Shown one piece after another: positions 33,847 through 45,177 of a stretch of DNA of 64,000 nucleotides. The position numbers and the translations under genes are program-made. Source of the stretch: Podospora comata (Eukaryota > Ascomycota > Sordariomycetes > Sordariales > Podosporaceae); assembly GCA_017354895.1 (NCBI GenBank), contig CP071497.1, positions 620,001-684,000 of the forward strand, written 5' to 3'. The notes under the pieces are model-generated. The model worked only from the letters and a program-made list of their open reading frames with translations. It ran no database searches and had not been told where the DNA came from. Every line of letters begins with the position of its first letter. Positions within the stretch are counted from its first letter, which is position 1.

Positions 33847-34601
33847 GTGAAGTCGCAGTAATATCAAGTCATTTGAGGATACAATGGGGAAGAAAAGCTG
33901 ATATTTTGCCTCGCCTGTGCTTGGCCGCCACTTCAGTCCGATGTAACCACCCCCCGGCAGGAGACAAACGGAATATCAAGCATGTTGTGATTTGATCATC
34001 GGGACCATTCATGGTCATGAAAATTCAAAACATGCAGCCTCCCACCTATGAGGAGCTGGGGTTGTTGTTGATGAAAAGCATGAAGAGCAAGGCAATGAAT
34101 AGCAAATTGGACCCGAGTTCTCGGCCTTTACATGAGTTAACATTTGCCTGTAATCAAGACGAGGCGGTAGGGAAACAGAGAGAATACAAGCCTGGCATGA
34201 CTGCTCATCTGCAGTGTCGAAGGACATTTGCCAACCAAGCCAGCCGGCAGGGTGAGGCCTACAGCGTGTCCCACCACAACAAACAGATGAGATGACGTGA
34301 CTGGCTCTCTCCTCCCAACCAACGCCAGACTTGATTGCGGATGGTCGCATTGACTTGTATTACCCCCAGCTGACAGAACAACTGCTCAAGATCAAAGAGT
34401 CAACAATTTTCTCTGAAACCTGTTTCCTTTGCTCCTCTTGTCTACCTGCAGAGATCATTGTTCCAGTACGTCCTGTCACCAATACCACATTGTCTCAGAC
34501 ACCCAGCCAACCACCAGCTTGTTCATACAGTCACCTCCCTCCACATCCCTTCCATCTCCACGACCTTCCCGATACACAGAAGCATAGATACGACATTTAC
34601 C
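33847..34601. other. Spacer upstream of ZNFX1-type helicase
   Basis: About 750 bases; no supported gene. The last 100 bases before the start codon are pyrimidine-rich (CCTCCACATCCCTTCCATC), as in many fungal promoters. Confidence 0.4.
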
Positions 34602-37600
34602 ATGCTATCCTCCTCCTCCGAATCGACATCAAGAAAGCCACTTGACAGTAGTTGGAGGAACAGACGAGACATGTCTGAAGGGTCCAGTTGGCGAGGTGGG
34701 AATACTGCGAGTAGGGGAAGCTGGCGAGGAGGCAGAGCCCAGTACCAACGCGGAGGCTGGGTAGGAGGAAGCTCCGGAGCTGGCAGAAGTTGGAGAGGGG
34801 GGCGGTCCAATAGGCATGGCGAACCGTCACATTCTCGCCGTGTCTGCGAGTTTTTCCAACGCGGCCGGTGCGCGTATGGGGAGAGCTGCAAGTTTGAGCA
34901 CCCTTCCAGGACACCAACAGATGGGGTGACCACTGCCCTTTCCTTCAGCAGCCTAGCTCCAAGCCAGTTGGAGAGTACGGCCCGAGACCACTACTTGACC
35001 TTCAAGCGACAGGTCAAACGAACGTCAGGGAACTTAGTGGAAACTTGGGCACTTGCCGCTTCGGTACTCGATGGTCCTCTTCGTGAACGACATCAAGCAA
35101 TTGCCCGTGATCTTGTGGATGATGATCTCGGCGGACCAGGCTTCATCTTGCACACGATAGAGGCTTGCATGGATCGGCATGATGAAATCCCCCAGCTTCC
35201 TTTGGCCGAGGCGTTTCTCAAGACTATCACGCACAAATCACTAGTGACGCCACTTTCCATCGAGTCGTATGTCAGCACCATCTATCGAATTCTCGGGGGG
35301 GTCAGCGGAAAACGGGGTCTTGCTTTCTTCAGGAGCATTTTGACGATTGTTTCGCCCAAGGCAAGCAACTACACCGCGATTCTAGCTTTGATCGCCACTG
35401 GACTTCGCGAGCTTCTCTCAAGAGAGATGCGAATCCTGTTGAACGATAACCTGTCTTCTGTGCTCAAGATGTTGGGCGACTCCATCGATGTCCTAAAGGA
35501 CACTTCGACTTCCGTTGAACTTCAAGTCGCTAAGGTCCAAGTCAAGTCCATCATGAGAATGGAACAAGTTGTCCGCCTACGCCATTCGGACCCATCCGTG
35601 GATCCTGGGACAGAGACACGGGCTGTTGACCCGACTCGTTCGACCTTCCCTAAGTTGATCGTGATCCCTGGAGGCAATCATGACAATGACTGTCCGGACA
35701 TTACAAGGATCCAGATATTTCCCACTCTTGAGGAGATTCAAAGCGACCATGTGGAATTTCTACCAAGCACCGACTTTTCCGAGCCCCATTTCTACGACGA
35801 TCCTGTCCAACGCCACATCGATACTGCATTTCGTCTTCTCCGACATGACATTTTCGGCCCAATGAAGGAGGCCCTGCGGCCTTTGACACAGGGTCTCCAT
35901 TCTAAAGACGCCGAAGCTGCGTTCTCCGCAATCAGCTCCAGTCTCAGGGCGCATTTGTATTCAGGAGCCACAGTCGAGCAACTTTTCATCCGCCCAGGAT
36001 CCGGGCTTGAGGCCATCTTGTCCTTTTCTCCGCTACCACAGCTTCACTCTCGGAGCAAAGCAGAATGCCGTCGATGGTGGAAGGACTCGTCCCGCCTTCA
36101 ACCTGGAGGTCTTGTCTGCTTGGTTACTTCTGACAACCCTCACGACCCTTGCATCTTTATGTTTGTGGTTACGGAGAAACGTGTGGATGATGTCGAAGAT
36201 GAAGAATTGCAGAGCTCACTTGTCTCGCAGAGGCGAAATCCCTCAGTATCAGTCAAACTGGTGTCTCGAGATGAACGTACCCTTTCACTTCTCACCCAGG
36301 CTTTTATCACGAAAAGAACTGGTGCGGTTGTCGACTTTCCTGGGATCATTCCTGAGACCTTTGTGCCGATTCTCAAAAACTTGCAACATATGATGGAAGA
36401 TGGCCACATGCCTTTCTCACAGTGGGTCTTGCCATCGTCCAAGCTTAACATAGCCAAGCGACAAGAAACTATGGATGTTCCTCCCCCTCTGTACGCCAGA
36501 AAGCCACGGTTCTCGTTTGATTTGAGCCCAATCATCCCCAGAGCAGTGGACTCCCTTGCGTTCAACCCGGCCTACCCCGATGGCATCAACCTCAAGCATC
36601 TTGAGGTGATAACTGGGCTCGATGAGGGACAGTGCCAAGCACTCATCCATGCTCTCAGTCGAGAATACGCTCTTATCCAAGGTCCACCGGGAACAGGAAA
36701 GTCTTATGTTGGAGTGCAGCTGCTGAGAGTTCTGTTAAAACACAAGTGGTCTGCCGCGTTAGGGCCGGTAATTGTCATGTGGGTACACCCGTCTATGCAC
36801 ACGAAAGTACAGGATACTGACATGGATTCTCAGATGTTATACAAACCATGCATTGGACCAGTTTCTGAAGCATCTCCTGCATGTCGGAATTGAGAGCATC
36901 ATTCGCATCGGTGGCCAGTGTCGCACTGAAGAGCTTGCCGGCAAGAACCTCCGAGTTGTGAGTAGACACGAGCCTAAAACGTCCAGTGAAAGCTATCAGC
37001 TGGGCTCGAGCTTTGGGTCAATCAAGGAAGAGCTAGACTGTGCCGAAAACTACCTTCACAGAATCAGGATGGCTAGAAGAAGGCGTGTTGACTGGAAAGG
37101 CGTTTCGACGTATTTGGCAGAATATCACCCCAGCATTGCTGCTCAGCTTCAAGGAGAAGATGCCGAAGGATTCAAACTGGTTGGCAACGACCCGATTGAT
37201 GTCTGGCTGGGGAGAGAGGACAATCCATGGATTCGGCACCAGCATAGGGATGAAGAGCTCGGTATTGTGTCACTGGAACAACGCGCCGAACAAAATGTTT
37301 GGTCCCTTGGGAAACAAGAGCGCTGGGCCCTGGCAGAGAGTTGGCTTTCAAGATTCGTCAATGGCGCCAATGACCATCTGTTTTATCATCTTGACGCGGT
37401 AAAGGACGCCGAGGAGGCTATCAACAGCGTTCACGCGGATGTGAACAGTCGAATACTGGAGGAGGCCGATGTGATCGGCATCACGACAACAGGGCTAGCC
37501 AAGAACATCGCCATGCTGCGCGGTATTGGCGCTAAAGTGGTTATCTGCGAAGAGGCAGCCGAGGTTATGGAACCTCACCTCATTTCCGCCATGATGCCTG

Positions 37601-40600
37601 GGATTGAGCACCTCATTCAGATTGGAGACCATCGACAGTTGCGGCCCCAGATCAACAATTACGGTTTCAGTGTGGAAACTTCAAGAGGGCAAAAATTTCA
37701 GCTTGATCGCAGCCAGTTTGAACGTCGGGCCGAGGGGGAGCCGGGCCTGGCTCCCCTTCCCGTCGCACAACTGAATGTGCAGCGAAGAATGAGGCCTGAG
37801 ATTTCGTCACTGATCCGAACAGTGTATCCAGATCTGAAGGACCATGACTGTGTTCAGAACTTCCCAGGGGTAACAGGGATGCGAGAGCATTTGTTTTGGC
37901 TCGATCACCAACATCCTGAAGATGGCAGATACGATGGCGCGAAGGTGAAATCACACAGCAACTCTTGGGAAGTCTCCATGTCAACAGCCTTGGTCCGTCA
38001 CCTCGTACGACAGGGAGAATACAAAAGCACAGACATTGCACTCTTGACGCCCTACACTGGCCAGCTCCAGAAGCTTAGAGCTGCATTGAGCGGTGATTTC
38101 GAGGTCTTGCTCAGCGATCGTGACCTCGAAAAGTTGGCAGACGATGGCTTTGGACATGCTGATGGAGTCGAGCCCGGCTCGGTCGACTCAGACGATGACG
38201 CCCCGAGAATCGAGCACAACCGAGGCAGGATGTTGCAGAAGACAGCGTTGGTTGATGCTATCCGGCTTGCCACAGTGGACAACTTCCAGGGAGAAGAGGC
38301 TAAGGTGATCATTGTGTCACTGGTTCGCAGCAACAGCAACAACGAAATCGGCTTCCTCCGAATAGAGAATCGTGTCAACGTACTCCTCAGTCGAGCCCAA
38401 CATGGGATGTATCTTATCGGCAACGCGAGAACCTACCGAGGGGTCAACATTTGGGACGACGTCTACCAACAGCTTGCAGAGAGGGGTGCGGTAGGGGGTT
38501 CGATTGCGCTTTGTTGTCCTCGACATCCTGATATCCCAATCGAGTGCTCCAACCCTGACGACTTTCTTAGACGCAGCCCGGAAGGGGGCTGCACTCTTCG
38601 ATGCGATCAGCGTCTTGACCCATGCGGCCATCGTTGTCCGGCAATGTGCCATTCACAGGCACTCCACGACGTCTTCAGCTGCTCACAGCCATGTCCCCGT
38701 ATCCGAACAACATGTCGACACGCCTGCCCAAAGCTCTGTGGCGAGGACTGCGGTCCTTGTCGTGTCACGGTCACGGACGTTGAACTTCCCTGTGGCCACA
38801 TCGCTGATGAGGTGGAATGTTGTCAGACACTTCATCCGGAAAAGATCCGATGTTTGCACCCTGTGACGAAGATTGTCCCTGATTGTCAGCACAAGGTTAA
38901 GGTACCATGCGAGAGGGATGTGTCTCAGTACTATCGCTGCCCAACAACTTGCGAGGCGACATTGGCCTGTGGGGATAGATGTACTGGTCAGTGTGGCACG
39001 TGTCAGCACTCCCATAAAGAATGTCAGAGGATCTGTAGGCTTCCATCGTCAACCTGCAATCATCTCTGCACCAGGAAGTGTCATAGCGGAGAGCTGTGTG
39101 GAAGCTGCCGTCAGCCATGCCAAGTAAGTCACACGTCCTAGCTTACCAAGTTCCCGTGGCAGATAAATCTGACTTGCTTAGGTACGATGCCCCCATTCTT
39201 CTTGTCCCCAGCCTTGTCACAAGCCCTGTGCCCCTTGCATCGAAAAATGCGGCTGGGCTTGCGAGCACATGGGACAATGCTCGCTACCATGTGCTGCACC
39301 ATGCGACCGTCTGCCATGTGACAAGCGATGCACAAGAAAGCTCAAGTGCGGGCATCAGTGTCCTAGCTTCTGCGGAGAAGAGTGCCCAGAGGATCTGTGT
39401 CAGCTGTGCTGTCAAGACGAACGGAGGCAACGTCGTGTTGATGTTCTCGAGTGGAAGTTGTATCGCGAAGTTGATCTTGACGACAGTCCAATCGTTGTTC
39501 TCAGTTGTGGCCACTTCTTTACAGGCGAGACGCTGGACGGCTCGCTAGGAATGACCCAAGTATACACCACCAATTCAAACGGTGAATACAACGGACTTCG
39601 AGATATCGCAGGCACCTTGTCCACATCTGGGGTGCCTTCATGCCCGGATTGCCGAATCCCCATCCGTCAATTCGCCACCAGACGTTACAACCGGGTGGTG
39701 AACAAGGCAGTGATGGATGAAACGATCAAGCGATTCTTCGTGGATGGTCGTCGACGCCTCCAAGAACTCCAGCAAAGACTGGCTGCAGCAACAGCCAAGC
39801 TTTCCTTGGACAACATCCCGGAGTGGGATGATACAGTCCTTGGGTCCGGTGCTTCGTCGGTCCTCCGCCACAGGCACCTTGAGCTACAACGCATCAACTT
39901 GAAACTGCGAGTGGTAAAGCAACAGATGGACACGGAACATCAACCGGCCAAAAAGCTGTTTGACGCCGTCGTCAGCTCTCGACGTCGGCAGCTGATGACA
40001 TTGTCCATGGAACAGAGATTGCCTGAGCTCAGCTTGACTGGACCACCTCCGGCGTACAACTCCCAAGTTCTCCTTGAGGCTGAGGCACTCCACTTGCAAG
40101 TTCGGGCGGCAATCCTCCAAGACAAGATGAGGATCGCGGCCAAGGTTCCTGAATTGCAAGAAGGTCTCAAGGATGCTGATCGCCCTGGGGCTGATGTGCC
40201 AGGACTTATGAAGGATTGTATGGAGGGCATCAATAAGTCGAGGGAGGGGAAGCTTCCACGGCTTGTGATCTCCCTCAGCCAGCTTTACGCACAAATCAGC
40301 CAGCTGGCTGGTCGATATTCTGCGCAGTACAGAGCTCGTACTGTGGAGTGGAGGGATTACGGTGCTTCTGCTGGAGAACTGCTGATCGAGGCGCTGCAGC
40401 TTTGTGGGACGTTTGAGGATGGCGAGAGTTTTAGGGAGGATGTTCAAGAGGCGCTGAAGGCTTTGAAGTCAACGAGATACGAGAAGGTCAGCAGGGAGGA
40501 GGTCAAGGCTATCAAGCTGGCTATGGTGAGTGGGTTTGGGGGGATGAGTACGAATTCGGGACACTGGTATAATTGTCAGAATGGGCATCCGGTACGTTTT

Positions 40601-40772
40601 GACTTGTCTCCAACTTTGAACAACAGTGACTAACGAGACCTTTCAACAGTTTGCCATTGGTGAATGCGGGATGCCCACGGAGGTGGCCCGCTGTCCGGAG
40701 TGTGGAGCTAGGATTGGGGGCTTGGATCACGAGCTGGTGGATGGGGTGTCGCGGGCGGATGGGATGGAGTAA
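34602..40772 (+). CDS. ZNFX1-type SF1 helicase with NFX1 and RZ zinc fingers
   Basis: Exons 34602-36778, 36834-39123, 39182-40591 and 40650-40772 give 1,999 residues. The joins are VIVI-CYTNHALDQF, PCQ-VRCPHSS and NGHP-FAIGECG. The N-terminus is rich in Arg-Gly-Gly-Trp repeats, followed by a CCCH finger (C82, C90, C96, H100). The superfamily-1 helicase core has Walker A GPPGTGKS (694-701), CYTNHALDQF, EEAAEVMEP as Walker B, GDHRQLRP, QRRMRPEIS, DNFQGEEAK and NVLLSRAQHG. A run of NFX1-type Cys/His repeats follows (CGHRCPAMCH and similar). The protein ends in an RZ-type zinc finger (HWYNCQNGHPFAIGECGMP to CPECGARIGG). Relatives act in RNA silencing: C. elegans ZNFX-1, S. pombe Hrr1 and Neurospora SAD-3 for meiotic silencing. 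A role in RNAi here is by family inference. Which paralogue it is cannot be settled without a tree. Confidence 0.9.
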
Positions 40773-41431
40773 AATGTGGAATAAGATGTCGATGCCATGT
40801 TGCTTTGTGTATCATGTGGGTTTTCTTTTTCTGTCTTGCTGTTTTGTTTGTCTTTGCTTTTGGTTCCACCTTGACACATGTGGAGATTCTTCTAGATAGC
40901 TATCTTGTCAGATCAATGTCACCCCTGAATACCCCTGATCACCCTGACAGCCATCACCAATCTTGCAAAGGTCTCTTCCATTGCACAACCTCATCGTCCT
41001 GATTCATCCTGCAGCCCACCAGCTGAAAAGTTTCAACGGTTGCTTTGCATGGGGGCTGTGAGTAGCCACCGTTACATTGATACTGCGGCCTTGACGAAGC
41101 CAGGGGTCTGAGGTTACTTTGTGAGAGGATGATAAGCATTTCATTTCCGGGGATGTGACCACGAAAGCTTGTTCCCGCATTTCCCAACCTCGTCCGCGTT
41201 TCCTTTTGGGCCTCTTGGCGCTGCATTGCCAACGGCTAGCGCGCCACACTATCGAGGTCTGGGTCGCGATGGATTTGGGTTTTGATCGTATGGGTTTCGG
41301 CAGGCGGATTCTCTTTGGGGGGAGGGTCTGTTGGGCGGGAGAGGGGATGGTATATATCGGCCACGTCGCGCCGGAATGGGTTGATCGACGAGGAGGAGGG
41401 CTATTCGTGTTCTTTGGAGACTTCGGCGGTG
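40773..41431. other. Spacer and promoter of PAN-PLA2 gene
   Basis: About 660 bases. No gene recognised; the frame that starts at 41155 or 41282 is the in-frame upstream extension or shadow of the next gene, and the signal peptide decides for 41432. Confidence 0.4.
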
Positions 41432-44400
41432 ATGGCTCCGCTTGCTGGCATATCTGCCATTTTGTTTGCTCTTGCCTCTTCGGTTTCAGCTCAGGCTGGG
41501 GTTGATGTTAGCTGTGTCGATAACGTCAGCAATGGGACTGTCTATGAATCGCCGAAGGGGGTGGAGTTCTTGGTGCTGTGCGGGGTGGACTATGGGGGAG
41601 GGGACATGAGCGCTGCGCAGACGGGGACGTTTGCAGGATGCATGGATCTTTGTGCTGAGACGTCTGGCTGTGTGGATGTTTCTTTTGTGGGGGGGTCGTG
41701 TTATTTGAAGAGGGCTTTGGGTCCGTTGAATACTGCGGGACATGTCTGGACTGGGAGGAGGATTACAGGGCCGAGCACCACGACGGGAGCACCTCCTGCT
41801 GCGACGGGGAGTTTGGTTCCGAGTTCTGACCCGCCGAGTTGCGTGGAGGGGAGAAGTGATGCGACGGCGTATTTGGCGGAGTCGGGGGCGGTTTATGAGA
41901 TTATGTGTGGGAGGGAGTATTATGGTGGTGATCTTCAGATGGTGTATACGAAGACCTTTCAGGGGTGTATCGAGGCTTGTGAGGAGTTGGTAGGGTGTGT
42001 GGATGTTTCGTATGTTGGGGAGGCGTGTTATAGAAAAGGGGAGGTTACGGTGTTGGTTGAGGCTGGGCATGTGTGGACGGCGAGGAAGATATCGGAGGCA
42101 CCTGTTCAACCTAGTGTCAGTGAGAGTGCTAGTGTGAGGACGACAACCGCGCCTAATGCTGGACCTACGGTGGTGCCACTGACCTGTGCTGGTGGCCATG
42201 CTTCTACACCCACGCACACGACGTCAGAGGGGAGGACTTACGAGATACTTTGCGGTGTTGATTATGGTGGAGGAGATATTGGAGCATCGTCCCAGGCGAC
42301 GTTCAGCGGTTGTCTTGCTGCCTGTGATACCGCCAGCGGTTGTTTAGGGGTTGCTTATTCCAATGGCCAGTGCTACCTGAAGGGTACACTGAACAATCCT
42401 GCGGCAGTTTCGCATGTGTGGGGTGCTCGTCTTCATGGTCTCAGCATCGAGCCTTCTAGTTCCTCTGCACCAGTGGAGACGACCGACATACCTGTCAGTA
42501 CGGCATCAGGCAGTCCAGAAACATCAGCAACAAGCACACAGACGGAAAACGATCCTCCGTCAGCAACCTCGACACAATCACCAACGATGACCTCAAGCCT
42601 GGACGAATCGTCAACGGCTGACACGAGCACAGCTGGTGCCAGCACGACTGGCTCGTTCTCGCAAGATGCAGTATCAACTTCTAGCCAGCGTGACGAAGCG
42701 AGTGCTGGTTCTAGTATCACGGCTCCCGCAAGCCCTGAGCCGACAGACCTTGTCGAGTCATCGGTAACGGCTACACTGCCGCCCTCTCTCACCTCCATGA
42801 CTACCAGCTCTTTGACTACGACAGCCTCTGCTTCTTGGCCACCTTCTCCTGAATGGACCTCCGACTATACCTACTACGAGGCCACTCTGCCCGCCTACAA
42901 CTATACCAGCCAGGTCGCTCCACCTGCCACCGTTCTGCCCACCTCGTCCAGCTGCATGCTCGATCCGGTCCAGACGCCTGGGGCCCTATTCGTAAGTATA
43001 ATTTGCCTATGCAATACTCTCCAACCGTCCCAGGAGTCATCTTGCTAACCCCTTTTTTCCTTCACAGCACCTTCTCGATCCCCTTGGAGCGCACATCATT
43101 AACCGCGACGGCCGTCCTGGCACCCCCCAAGCACCCGAAACGCAAGAAGAAGCCCTGGCCATCCTGGTGACAATCGACGAATGGCAGCCCCCTCTGTTCA
43201 GGTTCGGAAGACAAGTCGGGTCCTTCCATGTCCTGGAACTCGTGGAAGGTGCCGATACTTACGAGGTTGCCTTCTCGCCGTCCAGCGATATCATCTTTCA
43301 GTCGTCGCCTAGTACCAACCCTCTGCTGTTCACCGTCGACTGTCGTGGCAGACTTCTGGAAACAAGCGCGGGGACTCCTCGTTACTGGCACACTACCGAT
43401 GATGGAATCCGCACCACATTGGCTATCGAAGGCTCGGAAGACGCAGAGTTACACGGCATCGTCGCTATACGGCCAGATCTTCGCTCCCCACGGCCAGTTG
43501 AAACCTCGGGTATCAGCTTGCGTCGAAGTCTACAAAGTCGAGAGTTTGCACTTCTTCCCCGGTGCCCATATGGCCCAGATGCCATTCCAGTGCCGAAACC
43601 TGGCCGCCGGCCCGAATCTCCCAACGGCTGTGGAGCAGCAGATGCCGCGGTCGACCTGGTCCCTGACTTCAACTGGGGCGAATGCTGCAACGACCACGAT
43701 GACTGTTTCGACAACTGCGACAAGAGCTTCTGGCAGTGCAACACCGAGTTCCGGACCTGCATGCGGAACCAGTGCTGGAAGGATGCCACTGTTCGGTGGC
43801 ATGATGTTTGGAAGTTCCCGGCTTGTGCTGACCTGGCTGGGTTTTACTTTACTGCTGTCAGCTCGCCCATCGGGTGGATGGCGTTCAACTCTGCGAATTC
43901 CGATCGCTGCGAATGTGCTTGTGACAAGCCGACGCATGCTCTCTGCCCAGTCGAGGCTGGTGGTCCTAGCGGTGGGCAAGAGACGTACTTGGCCTGTCAG
44001 AATGTCAACCTGAACGACCCTGAGATGTGTGGAGGATGCGATTTCAAGTGTCCGGAGCATACCAAGTGTACCGGAACACCCAACAAGTGCCAGTGCGAGC
44101 AAGACCAATGTGGGAACTTGTGCCTTGACCTCAAGTCTCACCCCAAGAACTGCGGGACATGCGGCAACGTCTGCCAGTCTGGCTACTGCTACGATGGAAG
44201 ATGCTACGAGCCTGAGCCGACCAGCTCGTTGCCACCAGTGCCTACCACTTTGGCTACCCCAACCCCCACTGGTTGTTCAGTAGGCCAGGCGATCCGATCC
44301 GAATGGCTCACCCTCCCAGAAATCTACCAGCCCGACATGCCCGAGTACACCCTCACCCGCCTCGGTCCTCAACCGGGTCTGCCAGGTGATTTCTCGGTCC

Positions 44401-44774
44401 ACGTCGTTTCCAACACGCAAAACGACTTCCACCTCCGAACCCACGCCATTTTGTGTCCTAGCGTCCAGTACGAGATCAAGTTCAGCATTCGGAACGAGGC
44501 GATCGCGCCAGAGGGGTACGTGTACCCGAATGGGATTCCGGGGGTGTGGATCGGAAACTACAACGTGCCGTTCCTCGACACGCCCAAGATCCCACCGCTG
44601 GGGGAGTGGATTGAGTACAAGCAGACGTTTGCTTACAGTGTTGGGTTCGGGGGGTCGCAGCCAGTGGAAGGGGGGTTGATGTCGTTGCATTTTGACTTTT
44701 ATGTGCTGCTGACGAGTGCGGGGGCCGAGTACACTATGGGGGGGTTTAGTATTTTGGCCACGGGGAGGCGTTAG
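41432..44774 (+). CDS. Secreted PAN/Apple-like repeat and phospholipase A2 protein
   Basis: Exons 41432-42991 and 43068-44774 give 1,088 residues. The intron starts GTAAGT and ends TTCACAG, and the phase-0 join is GALF-HLLDPLG. The start was chosen for the signal peptide MAPLAGISAILFALASSVSA. Three PAN/Apple-like modules of about 85 residues follow, each with GVDYGGGDM-type cores and C-x(3)-C-x(4,6)-GC spacing (FAGCMDLCAETSGCVDVSF and two variants). Next is a Thr/Ser-rich, probably O-glycosylated linker. The second exon holds a phospholipase A2 domain: NGCGAAD then WGECCNDHDDC (His about 730, Asp about 731 as catalytic dyad), FWQCNTEF. A Cys-rich region of EGF/4-disulfide type (CQCEQDQCGNLC) and a C-terminal beta-rich, carbohydrate-binding-like domain complete it. 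A secreted or wall-bound lipase is likely. The full combination is unusual. Confidence 0.83.
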
Positions 44775-45177
44775 AGAGAAAGAGCTTGGTGCGGAGCAAG
44801 AGGGGGGGGGGGCATGGTTCCAAGGTAGTCTGAGCTTGTGGTGCTGATTTTTTCTTACAAACTTAGCATTGACTATCTGTTTCGGGCTCGGCGTACCTAA
44901 TGGGTCAAATAGCGCAGAGTAGAACAGAATGTAAATCTAACATTTATTGTCTACGAACGACGACACAAAGCAGCCTGTAGCGAACTGTCAAATAAACAAA
45001 CAAAGTGATATCTCTCAAAACAATCACAAAGCTCTGAAACTCGTGAACAAGCAAAACACAACAGCCACCATTGACAGACCGATAGAAAGACAACCAAAAC
45101 CCAAACAAACGCGCCACCACCCCGCTAAAACGCCACAGTAAAAGAGCCCTTTTACCTCCCCCCGGCCGCTCTCAGGT
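44775..45177. other. Convergent terminator region
   Basis: About 400 bases between the stop codons of the PLA2 gene (plus) and the diterpene cyclase gene (minus). A run of G at about 44802-44811 and an A/C-rich stretch (44980-45130) are present. No gene. Confidence 0.45.

Noticed and set aside
43228-44013. 261-codon frame inside the PLA2 exon
   Set aside because: Alternative frame of the PLA2 gene; only the other frame carries CCNDHDDC and joins across the intron.
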